Shown here piece after piece: positions 1 through 5,584 of a stretch of DNA of 5,604 bases (positions are counted from its first letter, which is position 1; the number at the start of each line of letters is the position of its first letter). The DNA is from an uncultured Chlorobiota bacterium. GTDB lineage: Bacteria; Bacteroidota; Bacteroidia; Bacteroidales; JAADGE01. Location: positions 1 to 5,604 of the forward strand of contig CAMZKQ010000163.1 of the NCBI GenBank assembly GCA_947311265.1. Reading direction: 5' to 3'. Position numbers and translations under genes: made by a program. The notes beneath the pieces were generated by a model. That model was not told the DNA's origin, did no database searches, and worked only from the letters and a program-made list of their open reading frames with translations.

Positions 1-88
1 AGTCGGTAAAAGGATTTATGTATTTTTCTTTAAATTGGTTCATTTATCACAAAATTACAACAATTTTTCTTACGTGCAATTTTTTTTA

Positions 89-108
89 CCTTATAATAAG
101 GGGGGGGG
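89..108. repeat. Near-palindrome CCTTATAATAAGG running into a G9 tract
   Basis: CCTTAT (89-94) and ATAAGG (96-101) are reverse complements around a single A. The right arm continues into an uninterrupted run of nine Gs (100-108). Such a G run stands out in this AT-rich sequence. The palindrome could be an operator and the G run a slippage-prone tract, but no intact gene lies across it. Confidence 0.4.
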
Positions 109-125
109 ACGGCTTTGCTTAAAAC

Positions 126-150
126 CTGCTCTATAACATAAAAATAAGTT
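126..150. repeat. Dispersed 25-bp repeat, copy 1
   Basis: This stretch matches 1416-1440 at 21 of 25 positions, with an identical 15-base core ATAACATAAAAATAA (133-147 here). Both copies lie upstream of a damaged small lipoprotein gene (99 and about 30 bases before it). They could be relics of a duplicated leader or gene end. The match is short and AT-rich, so chance is possible. Confidence 0.35.
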
Positions 151-180
151 TTGCAAATCGTGTTTTTTTTTGCAGTTTTG
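150..180 (+). promoter_or_regulatory. Candidate Bacteroidota-type promoter
   Basis: TTTG (150-153) is followed after exactly 19 bases by CAGTTTTG (173-180). The known Bacteroidota primary-sigma consensus is a -33 TTTG/TTG and a -7 TAnnTTTG about 19 bases apart, so this differs only at the first base of the -7 box. It would start a transcript near 185-190 and drive the lipoprotein gene relic at 249. The match is by eye only. Confidence 0.35.
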
Positions 181-248
181 CAGCGTTGAAATTCGTACGA
201 TATATTCAATTTAAACTCAATTATTTTTAACAAAAAACAAATTAAACG

Positions 249-740
249 ACGAAAAATTTCAAACAACCCATTGCCGTTTTGGCAATTATTACGTTCTTTG
301 CAATGGGAGCTTTTAGCGGGTGCGGTGAGCAGGAAAAATAGAAAGAGGCTGATAAAACAGACTTACTAATGTTTAAGAATACTGCTGACAAGTCAAACCC
401 TGCAATTGTTTTGAGACTTTGGAAAAGAAGTAGGAATTGCTTTGGAGGCTTAGGCATCTGCTTTGTGGATAAGCATAAACCAAAGCCTGTTTTTAAATCT
501 GTAATTACAGATAATAGGGATGAAGTTGTTGTTTCTATTTTACCTGATAATAAGTTCATTGTCTTGGAATTTAGCTCCGATGTTTCTGGTTTTTCTTCCG
601 ACGAATTACAGTTTGCAGTTGAAGATACTTTGTCGACCGATTTGGAGGAATCCACGGTAATTATACCGCAAGGGGTTTATGAATTTGATAAATCAATCGG
701 GAAATGGGGCGGTTACCAAATACCTCTAAACCTTAATTAA
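249..740 (+). pseudogene. Broken small lipoprotein gene with CX6C motif
   Basis: One continuous frame from 249 encodes a lipoprotein of about 163 residues, damaged at two places. The expected start is ACG (249-251), preceded in frame by TAA (243-245). What follows is a typical lipoprotein signal: basic KNFK, a hydrophobic core, and the lipobox FSGC with Cys at codon 25 (321-323). An in-frame TAG at 339-341 (codon 31) then interrupts the frame just after the lipidated Cys. Downstream the same frame runs on to TAA at 738-740 with no further damage; the ATG at 369 is internal to it. The mature part has a CX6C motif (Cys 64 and Cys 71, glycines between) and then an acidic, probably beta-rich region ending in IPLNLN. 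I recognise no named family. TAG is a real stop elsewhere in this window (1410, 3387), so recoding is unlikely. Translation from 369 could still make a cytosolic 123-residue protein without a signal, which I consider less likely than a pseudogene. Confidence 0.7.
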
Positions 741-744
741 GAAA

Positions 745-786
745 TTTAAAACCTATTTCTTAAATATTTAGGAAATAGGTTTTAAA
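745..786. terminator. Long hairpin terminator between lipoprotein genes
   Basis: Arms 745-763 and 768-786 pair over 19 positions (one G-U, at 760/771) around the loop ATAT. The core is AAAACCTATTTC against GAAATAGGTTTT, so the right arm itself supplies the T run. It starts 4 bases after the TAA of the preceding frame, as expected of an intrinsic terminator. The A-rich left arm means it could also work in reverse. Its right arm ends only 9 bases before the ATG at 796, so it may also affect expression of the next gene. Confidence 0.75.
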
Positions 787-795
787 GCATTGAAA

Positions 796-1410
796 ATGAA
801 AAGTATATTAAAAGTAGCAGGGGTGCTTGTTATTCTTACCGGGTTATCTTGCGGAACTTATATTAACCCAGTCTATAATAAACTTCCAGAAGAGGAAAAA
901 GTAGAGCTGTACCCAGATAACTATAAGCTGGCAAAACGAAAAAAGAAACCTTTTGTTTATGTGGTTAATGCCACAGAATTACTTAGTATAATTAAAAAAA
1001 AAGCTTCCCGTTTTTCTTTAATTGTTTTATATGCCACATGGTGTAGCCCTTGCCGAAAAAATATACCGCAGATACTTAGCTATATGGATAAAAAACCTGA
1101 AATAGCTGTTTTTTTTGTAAGCTCCTCTGACTGGATTGAAATAAATAATATCAGAGAATACTGGAAAAGTAAGAATTTTTATGGAACAACTTATATATTA
1201 GATATTTACAATGATAGATATAAAAATAGACTAATGATAGGCGAAAAAAAACGAGCCGAAAGAATGCTAAATGAACTATGCCCTGATTGCGGAGAGGAAA
1301 TAGGTGGCTACCCTACATATTTGCTATTTAACAACGAATACAGAATTGTATTAAAAGAGACGGGTGGCAATATTATTAATAAAATTGATAGCATATTAAG
1401 TAAAGAATAG
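796..1410 (+). CDS. Thioredoxin-fold (TlpA/ResA-like) lipoprotein
   Basis: This encodes a 204-residue exported thiol/disulfide oxidoreductase candidate. I chose ATG at 796 rather than the in-frame TTG at 790, because ATG AAA gives a standard signal: MKSILK, a hydrophobic stretch at 7-17, then LSC with Cys 19 as the likely lipidation site. The lipobox is weak (Gly at -3), so a plain membrane anchor or signal peptide is possible. No acidic surface-export signal follows Cys 19, so a periplasm-facing location is inferred. Residues about 50-204 form the thioredoxin-like domain. A beta strand leads to TWCSPC (Trp 82, Cys 83, Cys 86), the classical redox centre, and the conserved cis-Pro is probably Pro 173 in GGYPTY. 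Cys 162 and Cys 165 form a second CxxC (CPDC) just before the cis-Pro. No terminator follows directly, so it may be co-transcribed with the small lipoprotein relic up to the hairpin at 1715. The substrate is unknown. The oxidoreductase fold is near certain, the exact family less so. Confidence 0.88.
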   Translation: MKSILKVAGVLVILTGLSCGTYINPVYNKLPEEEKVELYPDNYKLAKRKKKPFVYVVNATELLSIIKKKASRFSLIVLYATWCSPCRKNIPQILSYMDKKPEIAVFFVSSSDWIEINNIREYWKSKNFYGTTYILDIYNDRYKNRLMIGEKKRAERMLNELCPDCGEEIGGYPTYLLFNNEYRIVLKETGGNIINKIDSILSKE

Positions 1411-1415
1411 CGACA

Positions 1416-1440
1416 CTGCCTCATAACATAAAAATAAATT
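1416..1440. repeat. Dispersed 25-bp repeat, copy 2
   Basis: This is the second copy of the sequence at 126-150, with the same 15-base core (1423-1437). It begins 6 bases after the stop of the thioredoxin-fold gene and lies just ahead of the second damaged lipoprotein frame. Confidence 0.35.
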
Positions 1441-1468
1441 CATTTTTTAACACTTTTAATTATTTTCT

Positions 1469-1705
1469 CATAAAAAAATTATCTTATTTTGCAACGCTTG
1501 CAGTAACTACACCCTCTACAACGAAATAGGGACTTCGAGTAAAAACTTATTTGTAGAAAACAAAGAAGAAAATATTTCTAAAGGCAGAGATATTGAATTT
1601 ACAAAAACTGTTGATTTTAGCATGCATCATTTCTCTTGCTCCGGGGAGGGGGATACTTGTGAAGTTATTATTAGCGATGATGGTGGTGTTACAATAATGT
1701 TTTAA
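1469..1705 (+). pseudogene. Tiny lipoprotein gene without a start codon, CX6C motif
   Basis: The 360-base gap between the two thioredoxin-fold genes holds an open frame of 78 codons ending in TAA (1703-1705). It reads HKKIILFCNAC SNYTLYNE, which looks like a lipoprotein N-terminus with the lipobox NAC and Cys at 1499-1501. It then has a charged mature part and ends FSCSGEGDTCEVIISDDGG-VTIMF. No ATG, GTG or TTG lies between the in-frame TAA at 1457 and ATG 1622. Where the start is expected, the DNA reads CATAAAAAAATT. The overlapping frame from ATA (1470) gives KKLSYFATLAVTT and stops at TAG (1527-1529). The hydrophobic part is too short in either frame, which suggests a lost start codon plus a small deletion or frameshift in the signal region. 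The mature half still looks coding, with no stop and a plausible amino-acid mix. It carries CX6C (Cys at 1637 and 1658), the same spacing as the lipoprotein relic at 249-740. An intact gene with a non-standard start (ATT 1478 or ATC 1481) is a less likely alternative. Confidence 0.55.
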
Positions 1706-1714
1706 AGTAAATTT

Positions 1715-1751
1715 TGTGGGTTACATGCTTTAAATGTAACCCACATTTTAT
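1715..1751 (+). terminator. Perfect 12-bp hairpin terminator
   Basis: TGTGGGTTACAT (1715-1726) pairs perfectly with ATGTAACCCACA (1734-1745) around a 7-base loop, and TTTTAT follows. It lies 9 bases after the stop of the small lipoprotein frame, which supports that frame having been a real gene. The next gene starts 20 bases after the T run, leaving little room for a separate promoter. Confidence 0.85.
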
Positions 1752-1770
1752 AAAAATAGAATTTTAAGTT

Positions 1771-3387
1771 ATGAAAGTAAGGCTATCAGTAATATTGTTA
1801 ATACCTTTTGTTTTATTTAGTTCGTGCAGAACAGCTCAAATTAAAGAACATCAACTAAAAGAGCTAAGTTTCGAGCATGTTCGGGATATTGAAATCATTA
1901 ACCCGCCTTTTATGAAAAGTGGTTTTGCTATTACTTCATATCATAAAACAGCATCAGCGGAGTCTTTGTGGCTAAGTACCAATAAAGGAAACCTTTTTGG
2001 GTATGATTTAAAAACAGGAAAGGAAATCGGCAAAATTACACTTAATGATGCCAAGCTAATGAGCTTTAATTATAAAAGTGAAGATTCTATTTTTGTTTTT
2101 TACAACGCAGGGCATAATCCTGAATACAGGCACGACAGTGTTCTCCTTAGAATAAATGCAAAAGGAGATATTTTACAGGACTACTCCTTTAAAGCAACCC
2201 CTGCACTCTGCTGCGAGAGAGAAATGAATAGGGCAACACAATACTATTCGTACCTCCGTTTTCAGGAGGTGAAAGTTGAGGATAATAACCTTTTTGTTCT
2301 ATTTGGGAAACTCAACTCTGCTAATAATACTAACAATGCTCCAATCTCTGGTCATTTTGATATAACCACAGGGCAGTATTATGAGCATAAAGGGGTTGAT
2401 TACCCATTTTATGAAGCTAAACATTATCCAAATAGCTATTCAAGTGTGCATATTGAATTAACCCCAGAAGGAAATGCATTATATGGCTTTGCCTACACGC
2501 CTTCAATTTTAGAGTATGATTTAAAATTAAAGACAACCATTTTACACCCTGTTCAATCTGTATTGGCGGATACGGTTTACCCTGCAAAACAAGAGGTGAA
2601 AAACGAATTTAATTTTGCTCAGCCAAAATACTCACACCTTTACTATGATAAATACAAAGGTCAAATTTTACGATTCGTACAGCAGCCAGAAAAACTTTAC
2701 GGTAAATTCTTTTACACCGTAGTGCTTATGGACAATAAATTTAGAACTGTGGCAGAGGGCTTTTTCCCTGAATTACTATCTCCTTCAGACTGTTTCTTTA
2801 CAGAAAAGTATTTGATTTCTTACAATCATAAAAAAACAGTTCTGTCGAAAAATAAACTTATTTTTTCTGTTTACAGAATTAAATTAGAGGGAAGTACTCC
2901 AAAAGTGTTAAAAAGAAAACTTAAAAAGCATGAAATAAAAAAAGAGGGTGGAGGAGATTATATAGACTTCATAAAGGAGTATAAGTATAATACAAGCCCC
3001 AATAATAACTTTGCCATTGTTGCGATACCTTACGATAGAAGTTGCCCTACTTGTGTGGCTGAAACATTTAAGTTTTTCGGGATAAATAAAGAAGCCATGA
3101 AAGGACTGGGTATGTCTTTGCTCGTATCAGGGCAGCGTCAGGAACAGATTTTATACGAGATGAAGGAGGCAGAAATTTTGCCAGACAGCAATGTTATTTT
3201 TCTTGATTTAGCAGATAACTATATGAAATACCATCATAAAAAGTTTGACATTTACAACCCTCGACTTACAATAGTAAAAAACGGAAAAATTGTACATGAC
3301 AAAGTTTACAACCCTTCTGAAATGATAAAAATGCAAGAAAAAATGAGAGATTTTAGACTGGAACAGAAAGCCCTGCTAGAAAAATAG
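1771..3387 (+). CDS. Propeller lipoprotein (DUF4221-like) with C-terminal thioredoxin fold
   Basis: This encodes a 538-residue exported lipoprotein. ATG 1771 gives a clear signal: MKVR, a hydrophobic core at 5-16, then FSSC with Cys 19. Residues about 35-400 consist of repeated short beta segments of the kind 'xLWLSTNKGNLFGYDLKTG' and 'SxxHIELTPEGNALYGF', typical of a six-bladed beta-propeller. The length and style fit the Bacteroidota DUF4221 / BF3164-like propeller families, which I recall rather than can test. A Cys-Cys pair lies at 147-148. Residues about 413-515 form a thioredoxin-like domain: a strand NFAIVAIPY, then SCPTC (Cys 425, Cys 428) as redox motif, and a probable cis-Pro at 497 in YNPRLTIV followed by the strand NGKIV. 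The tail is a charged helix. Fusing propeller and thioredoxin fold suggests that the propeller positions a partner while the CxxC acts on its disulfide; the partner is unknown. No surface-export acidic tag follows Cys 19. The gene sits between a perfect terminator upstream and a bidirectional one downstream, so it may be monocistronic. Confidence 0.85.
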   Translation: MKVRLSVILLIPFVLFSSCRTAQIKEHQLKELSFEHVRDIEIINPPFMKSGFAITSYHKTASAESLWLSTNKGNLFGYDLKTGKEIGKITLNDAKLMSFNYKSEDSIFVFYNAGHNPEYRHDSVLLRINAKGDILQDYSFKATPALCCEREMNRATQYYSYLRFQEVKVEDNNLFVLFGKLNSANNTNNAPISGHFDITTGQYYEHKGVDYPFYEAKHYPNSYSSVHIELTPEGNALYGFAYTPSILEYDLKLKTTILHPVQSVLADTVYPAKQEVKNEFNFAQPKYSHLYYDKYKGQILRFVQQPEKLYGKFFYTVVLMDNKFRTVAEGFFPELLSPSDCFFTEKYLISYNHKKTVLSKNKLIFSVYRIKLEGSTPKVLKRKLKKHEIKKEGGGDYIDFIKEYKYNTSPNNNFAIVAIPYDRSCPTCVAETFKFFGINKEAMKGLGMSLLVSGQRQEQILYEMKEAEILPDSNVIFLDLADNYMKYHHKKFDIYNPRLTIVKNGKIVHDKVYNPSEMIKMQEKMRDFRLEQKALLEK

Positions 3388-3405
3388 AAACGAATAAAAG
3401 AGAAT

Positions 3406-3436
3406 AAAAAAGCAAGCTGTTGGGCTTGCTTTTTTT
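3406..3436. terminator. Bidirectional terminator between convergent genes
   Basis: AAAAAAGCAAGC (3406-3417) pairs with GCTTGCTTTTTT (3424-3435) around TGTTGG. T runs follow on both strands, so it can end the propeller gene (stop at 3387) on the plus strand and the membrane-protein gene (stop at 3439) on the minus strand. Confidence 0.9.
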
Positions 3437-3438
3437 GC

Positions 3439-4449
3439 TTACAAGCCTGCAAGTAAATTATCAATCCAAGGGATTGATAATGTGGTATGCCCCAAAATGA
3501 GAAGCAGTATAAAAACAATAAAAGCAATTTTTATACTCATCTTTTCGTTTGGGTTTTCAAAAAAGAAAGCAAAAAGAAACGCACCAGGCAGGGCTGCAAT
3601 AAGCAAAATTTCGTACGATACTGCGGGGGATACTATAAAAATAAATATTGAAACAAGACCTATAAGTAAGAAAAACGAATTTTTTTTTCTTACCTCTAAA
3701 TTTAACTTCTGTATAACTTTAATGTACTTAAAGCTTGCAAAAATAGAAAATATTGAAATGCCAATAATTGAAATTATTTTATTGAGGTGTAAATCTTTGT
3801 GAGTATTGCTAAAAGCAAGTTGCTCGAAAAAAGAGAAATCAATACTATCTAAAATTAAAAATTCTAGTGAGTAGAGTATAAAAAAAGGGGTAAATAAACC
3901 TATAATTGAAGCTACAATTTCTCGCCCAGAAATACTCCGAACTGTAAAGTAGGAAAAAAATATCAGTAAAGAAAAAGGAAAAATATTGCTGTAAAATAAA
4001 GTGCCTATGGAAATAAGCAGGCCTGAATTAAAATATTTTTTAGGTGCAATTTCTGGCTTTGGGGCATTTATAATGCTATACACTGCGGCAAAAAGAAAGG
4101 CTGCTCCTGCCAAAAGACTTATTAATACAGTACTTGAAGGAATTAAACTAATTAAAAAAAAAGTAAAAAAGGCAGGCAGAAAATTTTTTTTTCCTGTAAT
4201 CCCAAACTTTGCATTTATGGCTGTTATTTGAAATGTTAGGATTAAAGTAAGCCCCATGCCTATTGCCGAAAGTGCCCAGTAACTTTTATTAACCAAGAGG
4301 TTTTTGAAAAAAAAGTGGGATAAGAAGGGCAAGTTTTCAATATTACTAAAATCAAAATTGCCGTAGCCAGTTTCAAGTTGTAATAATACAACCAAAAAAA
4401 GGATTAAAAGTAATACCAAAGGGCTATTTTGTTTTAATAATCTGAGCAT
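3439..4449 (-). CDS. Polytopic membrane protein, probably DUF6427
   Basis: This encodes a 336-residue integral inner-membrane protein. It starts MLRLLKQNSPLVLLL. Hydrophobic segments lie at roughly 10-26, 58-80, 91-105, 107-127, 143-168, 176-200, 222-243, two between about 258 and 298, and 303-325, so about ten helices. Short polar loops carry positive charge (KKNF near 87, PKKYF near 136, R171 and R176, VRKKN near 255). The overall plan fits the Bacteroidota DUF6427 family: an N-terminal lysine- or serine-proline-rich start, an RxxxAxxxGLFxP-type stretch before the middle helix (176-188), and a size near 300-340 residues. The function of that family is not known to me; old automatic labels such as carotene monooxygenase are not supported by any motif here. 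It is convergent with the lipoprotein block and divergent from the TIR-like gene, so it probably has its own promoter (see 4475-4482). Frames seen on the plus strand across it are shadows. The membrane nature is sure; the family call is from memory. Confidence 0.85.
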   Translation of the reverse strand: MLRLLKQNSPLVLLLILFLVVLLQLETGYGNFDFSNIENLPFLSHFFFKNLLVNKSYWALSAIGMGLTLILTFQITAINAKFGITGKKNFLPAFFTFFLISLIPSSTVLISLLAGAAFLFAAVYSIINAPKPEIAPKKYFNSGLLISIGTLFYSNIFPFSLLIFFSYFTVRSISGREIVASIIGLFTPFFILYSLEFLILDSIDFSFFEQLAFSNTHKDLHLNKIISIIGISIFSIFASFKYIKVIQKLNLEVRKKNSFFLLIGLVSIFIFIVSPAVSYEILLIAALPGAFLFAFFFENPNEKMSIKIAFIVFILLLILGHTTLSIPWIDNLLAGL

Positions 4450-4474
4450 TTACATTGTTTCTTTAAAGACCTTA

Positions 4475-4482
4475 CAAAATTA
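4475..4482 (-). promoter_or_regulatory. Candidate -7 element for the membrane-protein gene
   Basis: On the minus strand this reads TAATTTTG, an exact match to the Bacteroidota -7 consensus TAnnTTTG. It lies 25 bases before the ATG at 4449. The only nearby TTG for a -33 box (4498-4500) is 15 bases away, shorter than the usual 19 or so, so the promoter is plausible but imperfect. Confidence 0.4.
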
Positions 4483-4531
4483 GCATAAAAAGTGGGACAA
4501 GGAAAGTAAAAATTAAAATAGTAAAGTAAAC

Positions 4532-4562
4532 TTTGAACTTTCGTAATGTTTACCTAAATTGC
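4532..4562 (+). promoter_or_regulatory. Candidate promoter for the TIR-like gene
   Basis: TTTG (4532-4535) is followed after exactly 19 bases by TAAATTGC (4555-4562). The TA and spacing fit the Bacteroidota consensus, but the last two bases of the -7 box do not. A transcript from here would have a leader of about 120 bases containing the inverted repeat at 4590-4621. An alternative is the TATAAT at 4616-4621, which lacks a good upstream box. Confidence 0.28.
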
Positions 4563-4589
4563 GAAAATGTTTTCTAGTGAAAAAATAGG

Positions 4590-4621
4590 ATTATACAAAA
4601 ACTGCACAGAATTTGTATAAT
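4590..4621. repeat. Perfect 10-bp inverted repeat upstream of TIR-like gene
   Basis: ATTATACAAA (4590-4599) and TTTGTATAAT (4612-4621) are exact reverse complements separated by 12 bases, 69 bases before the ATG at 4691. Each arm is AT-rich and the right arm contains TATAAT. Arm centres are 22 bases apart, about two helical turns, so a dimeric regulator could bind one face. It could also fold as a weak RNA hairpin. No T run follows, so it is not a classical terminator. Confidence 0.5.
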
Positions 4622-4690
4622 AAAATAGAACCAACTAAAAATACATAAGCTATTAACCCAAAATTATAAATTTAGTAGAGTAGAGCATAA

Positions 4691-5584
4691 ATGTTCGGAA
4701 AGCAAGAAAATGACATAAACGTTTTTGTATCCGACGTATCAGAAGAAGTACAGCCAATGAGAAAAATGCTGAACAAAATACTGGTACGTGCAGGGGTAAA
4801 CCTACTGTACCCTAATGTGGCAGGAATAGATATGCCAAAACTTAAGCCTGAAGTCCTCGGTAACTTTAATTTTGCCGATTGCTCCATACACCTACTAGGG
4901 CACAGCTACGGCAATGGCAGTGCAAACGGAAAATCACTAAGCGAAGAGCAATTCGATATTGCAAAAGCTAAACTAAAAAACAACGATTTTAAAATCTTTG
5001 TTTGGTATCCAGAAAATGCAATAAATAAAACTCTCGACGAAAATCAAGAAATTTTTATTAACAAAGTCCGGAATAATATTTCGGGTAATATGGTCTTCTC
5101 CGACAACCTATCTCCCATTATCTTTGTCGAAGATGTACTCTCGGTAATGAAAAACAGAGAGCAAAAAACGTATGAGATAAACGCCACCGAAATTTATTTT
5201 ATATACAACCAAATCGACCAAGAGGAAGCCGATGACATTACAGACCTCCTTAGTAGCATCGCCGATATTGAAAAACTAAACGTAGTACAAAATTCCGACG
5301 AAGACTACTCCGAGCTAGTGGCTGCACAAATGAAAGAATCTAAACTTACAGTTGTTTACTTTAAAAAAACGGCAGATTGGGCAGTCCCTTTTGTACAGCA
5401 AATCTGGAAAAAAATAGGCGGTGCATCATCGGGTAATCAAATATTAATGATTGGCGATGCCAATACTCCCGAGAATGCCGAAAAAACATTGAGTTTGCCC
5501 AATGTTGAATCCCGCATTATCTCCGGAGAACTTATACCACTAGAAATAAAAGTATTATTTGACCGAATTAATAACGATGAGTAA
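4691..5584 (+). CDS. DUF4062/TIR-like two-domain conflict-system protein
   Basis: This encodes a 297-residue soluble protein with no signal peptide or membrane segment. Residues about 8-153 match the layout of DUF4062, a TIR-superfamily domain. They read INVFVSDVSEEVQPMRKML (strand, then the acidic/arginine helix), a glycine turn (AGVNLLYP), ADCSIHLLGHSYG (63-74), SLSEEQFDIAKAK (82-94) and KIFVWYP (101-107). Residues about 166-295 form a second TIR-like unit: TEIYFIYNQIDQEEADDI (166-183), a middle strand KLTVVYFKKTADW (218-230), NQILMIGD (249-256), and a last helix. In catalytic TIR domains a Glu lies about four residues after the conserved Trp. Here Trp 230 is followed by AVPF, so this domain probably has no NADase activity and may bind or signal instead. 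The start ATG 4691 follows the purine-rich TAGAGTAGAGC. The stop overlaps the next ATG by 8 bases, implying translational coupling to a probable STAND NTPase. The inferred role is sensor or adaptor in a defence-like system. The fold call is by motif order only. Confidence 0.75.
   Translation: MFGKQENDINVFVSDVSEEVQPMRKMLNKILVRAGVNLLYPNVAGIDMPKLKPEVLGNFNFADCSIHLLGHSYGNGSANGKSLSEEQFDIAKAKLKNNDFKIFVWYPENAINKTLDENQEIFINKVRNNISGNMVFSDNLSPIIFVEDVLSVMKNREQKTYEINATEIYFIYNQIDQEEADDITDLLSSIADIEKLNVVQNSDEDYSELVAAQMKESKLTVVYFKKTADWAVPFVQQIWKKIGGASSGNQILMIGDANTPENAEKTLSLPNVESRIISGELIPLEIKVLFDRINNDE

Larger units (their letters stand above)
1..248. other. AT-rich non-coding leader region
   Basis: No convincing gene is present. 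An ATG at 18 opens only a 34-codon frame ending at 122, and the longer frame on the opposite strand (30-266) runs through homopolymer tracts and has no recognisable domain. The stretch holds a 13-base near-palindrome fused to a run of nine Gs (89-108), runs of eight to nine Ts near 80 and 163-171, a short sequence repeated at 1416-1440, and a candidate promoter at 150-180. TAA at 7-9 could end an upstream gene, but too little is visible to say. Confidence 0.6.

Noticed and set aside
18..122. Plus-strand frame of 34 codons starting at ATG 18
   Set aside because: Too short, built from homopolymer-rich DNA, and it reads across the G9 tract with no coherent signal.
30..266. Minus-strand frame of 78 codons
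   Set aside because: It runs through the poly-G and poly-T tracts, giving proline and lysine runs, and has no recognisable feature. Most likely chance.
339..341. TAG read as a sense codon (recoding)
   Set aside because: Genes at 796-1410 and 1771-3387 end in TAG in the same window, and no recoding signal is visible, so a nonsense mutation is simpler.
242..655. Minus-strand frame of 137 codons
   Set aside because: It is antisense to the lipoprotein frame at 249-740, which has a signal peptide, lipobox and following terminator. The antisense product is low in complexity and shows no domain.
790..795. TTG at 790 as start of the thioredoxin-fold gene
   Set aside because: The ATG two codons later gives an equally good signal peptide and avoids an unusual start codon.
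3306..3527. Minus-strand frame across the convergent gene ends
   Set aside because: It spans the bidirectional terminator and overlaps the ends of two better genes in other frames.
3482..4231. Plus-strand frames at 3482-3802 and 4001-4231
   Set aside because: Both are shadows of the minus-strand membrane-protein gene, whose ten hydrophobic helices clearly show the coding strand.
4526..4553. GTAAAC ... GTTTAC inverted repeat in the divergent spacer
   Set aside because: The arms are only 6 bases with a 16-base spacer in AT-rich DNA, which is easily due to chance.
4672..4887. Minus-strand frame of 71 codons
   Set aside because: It is antisense to the start of the TIR-like gene, with no signal or domain of its own.
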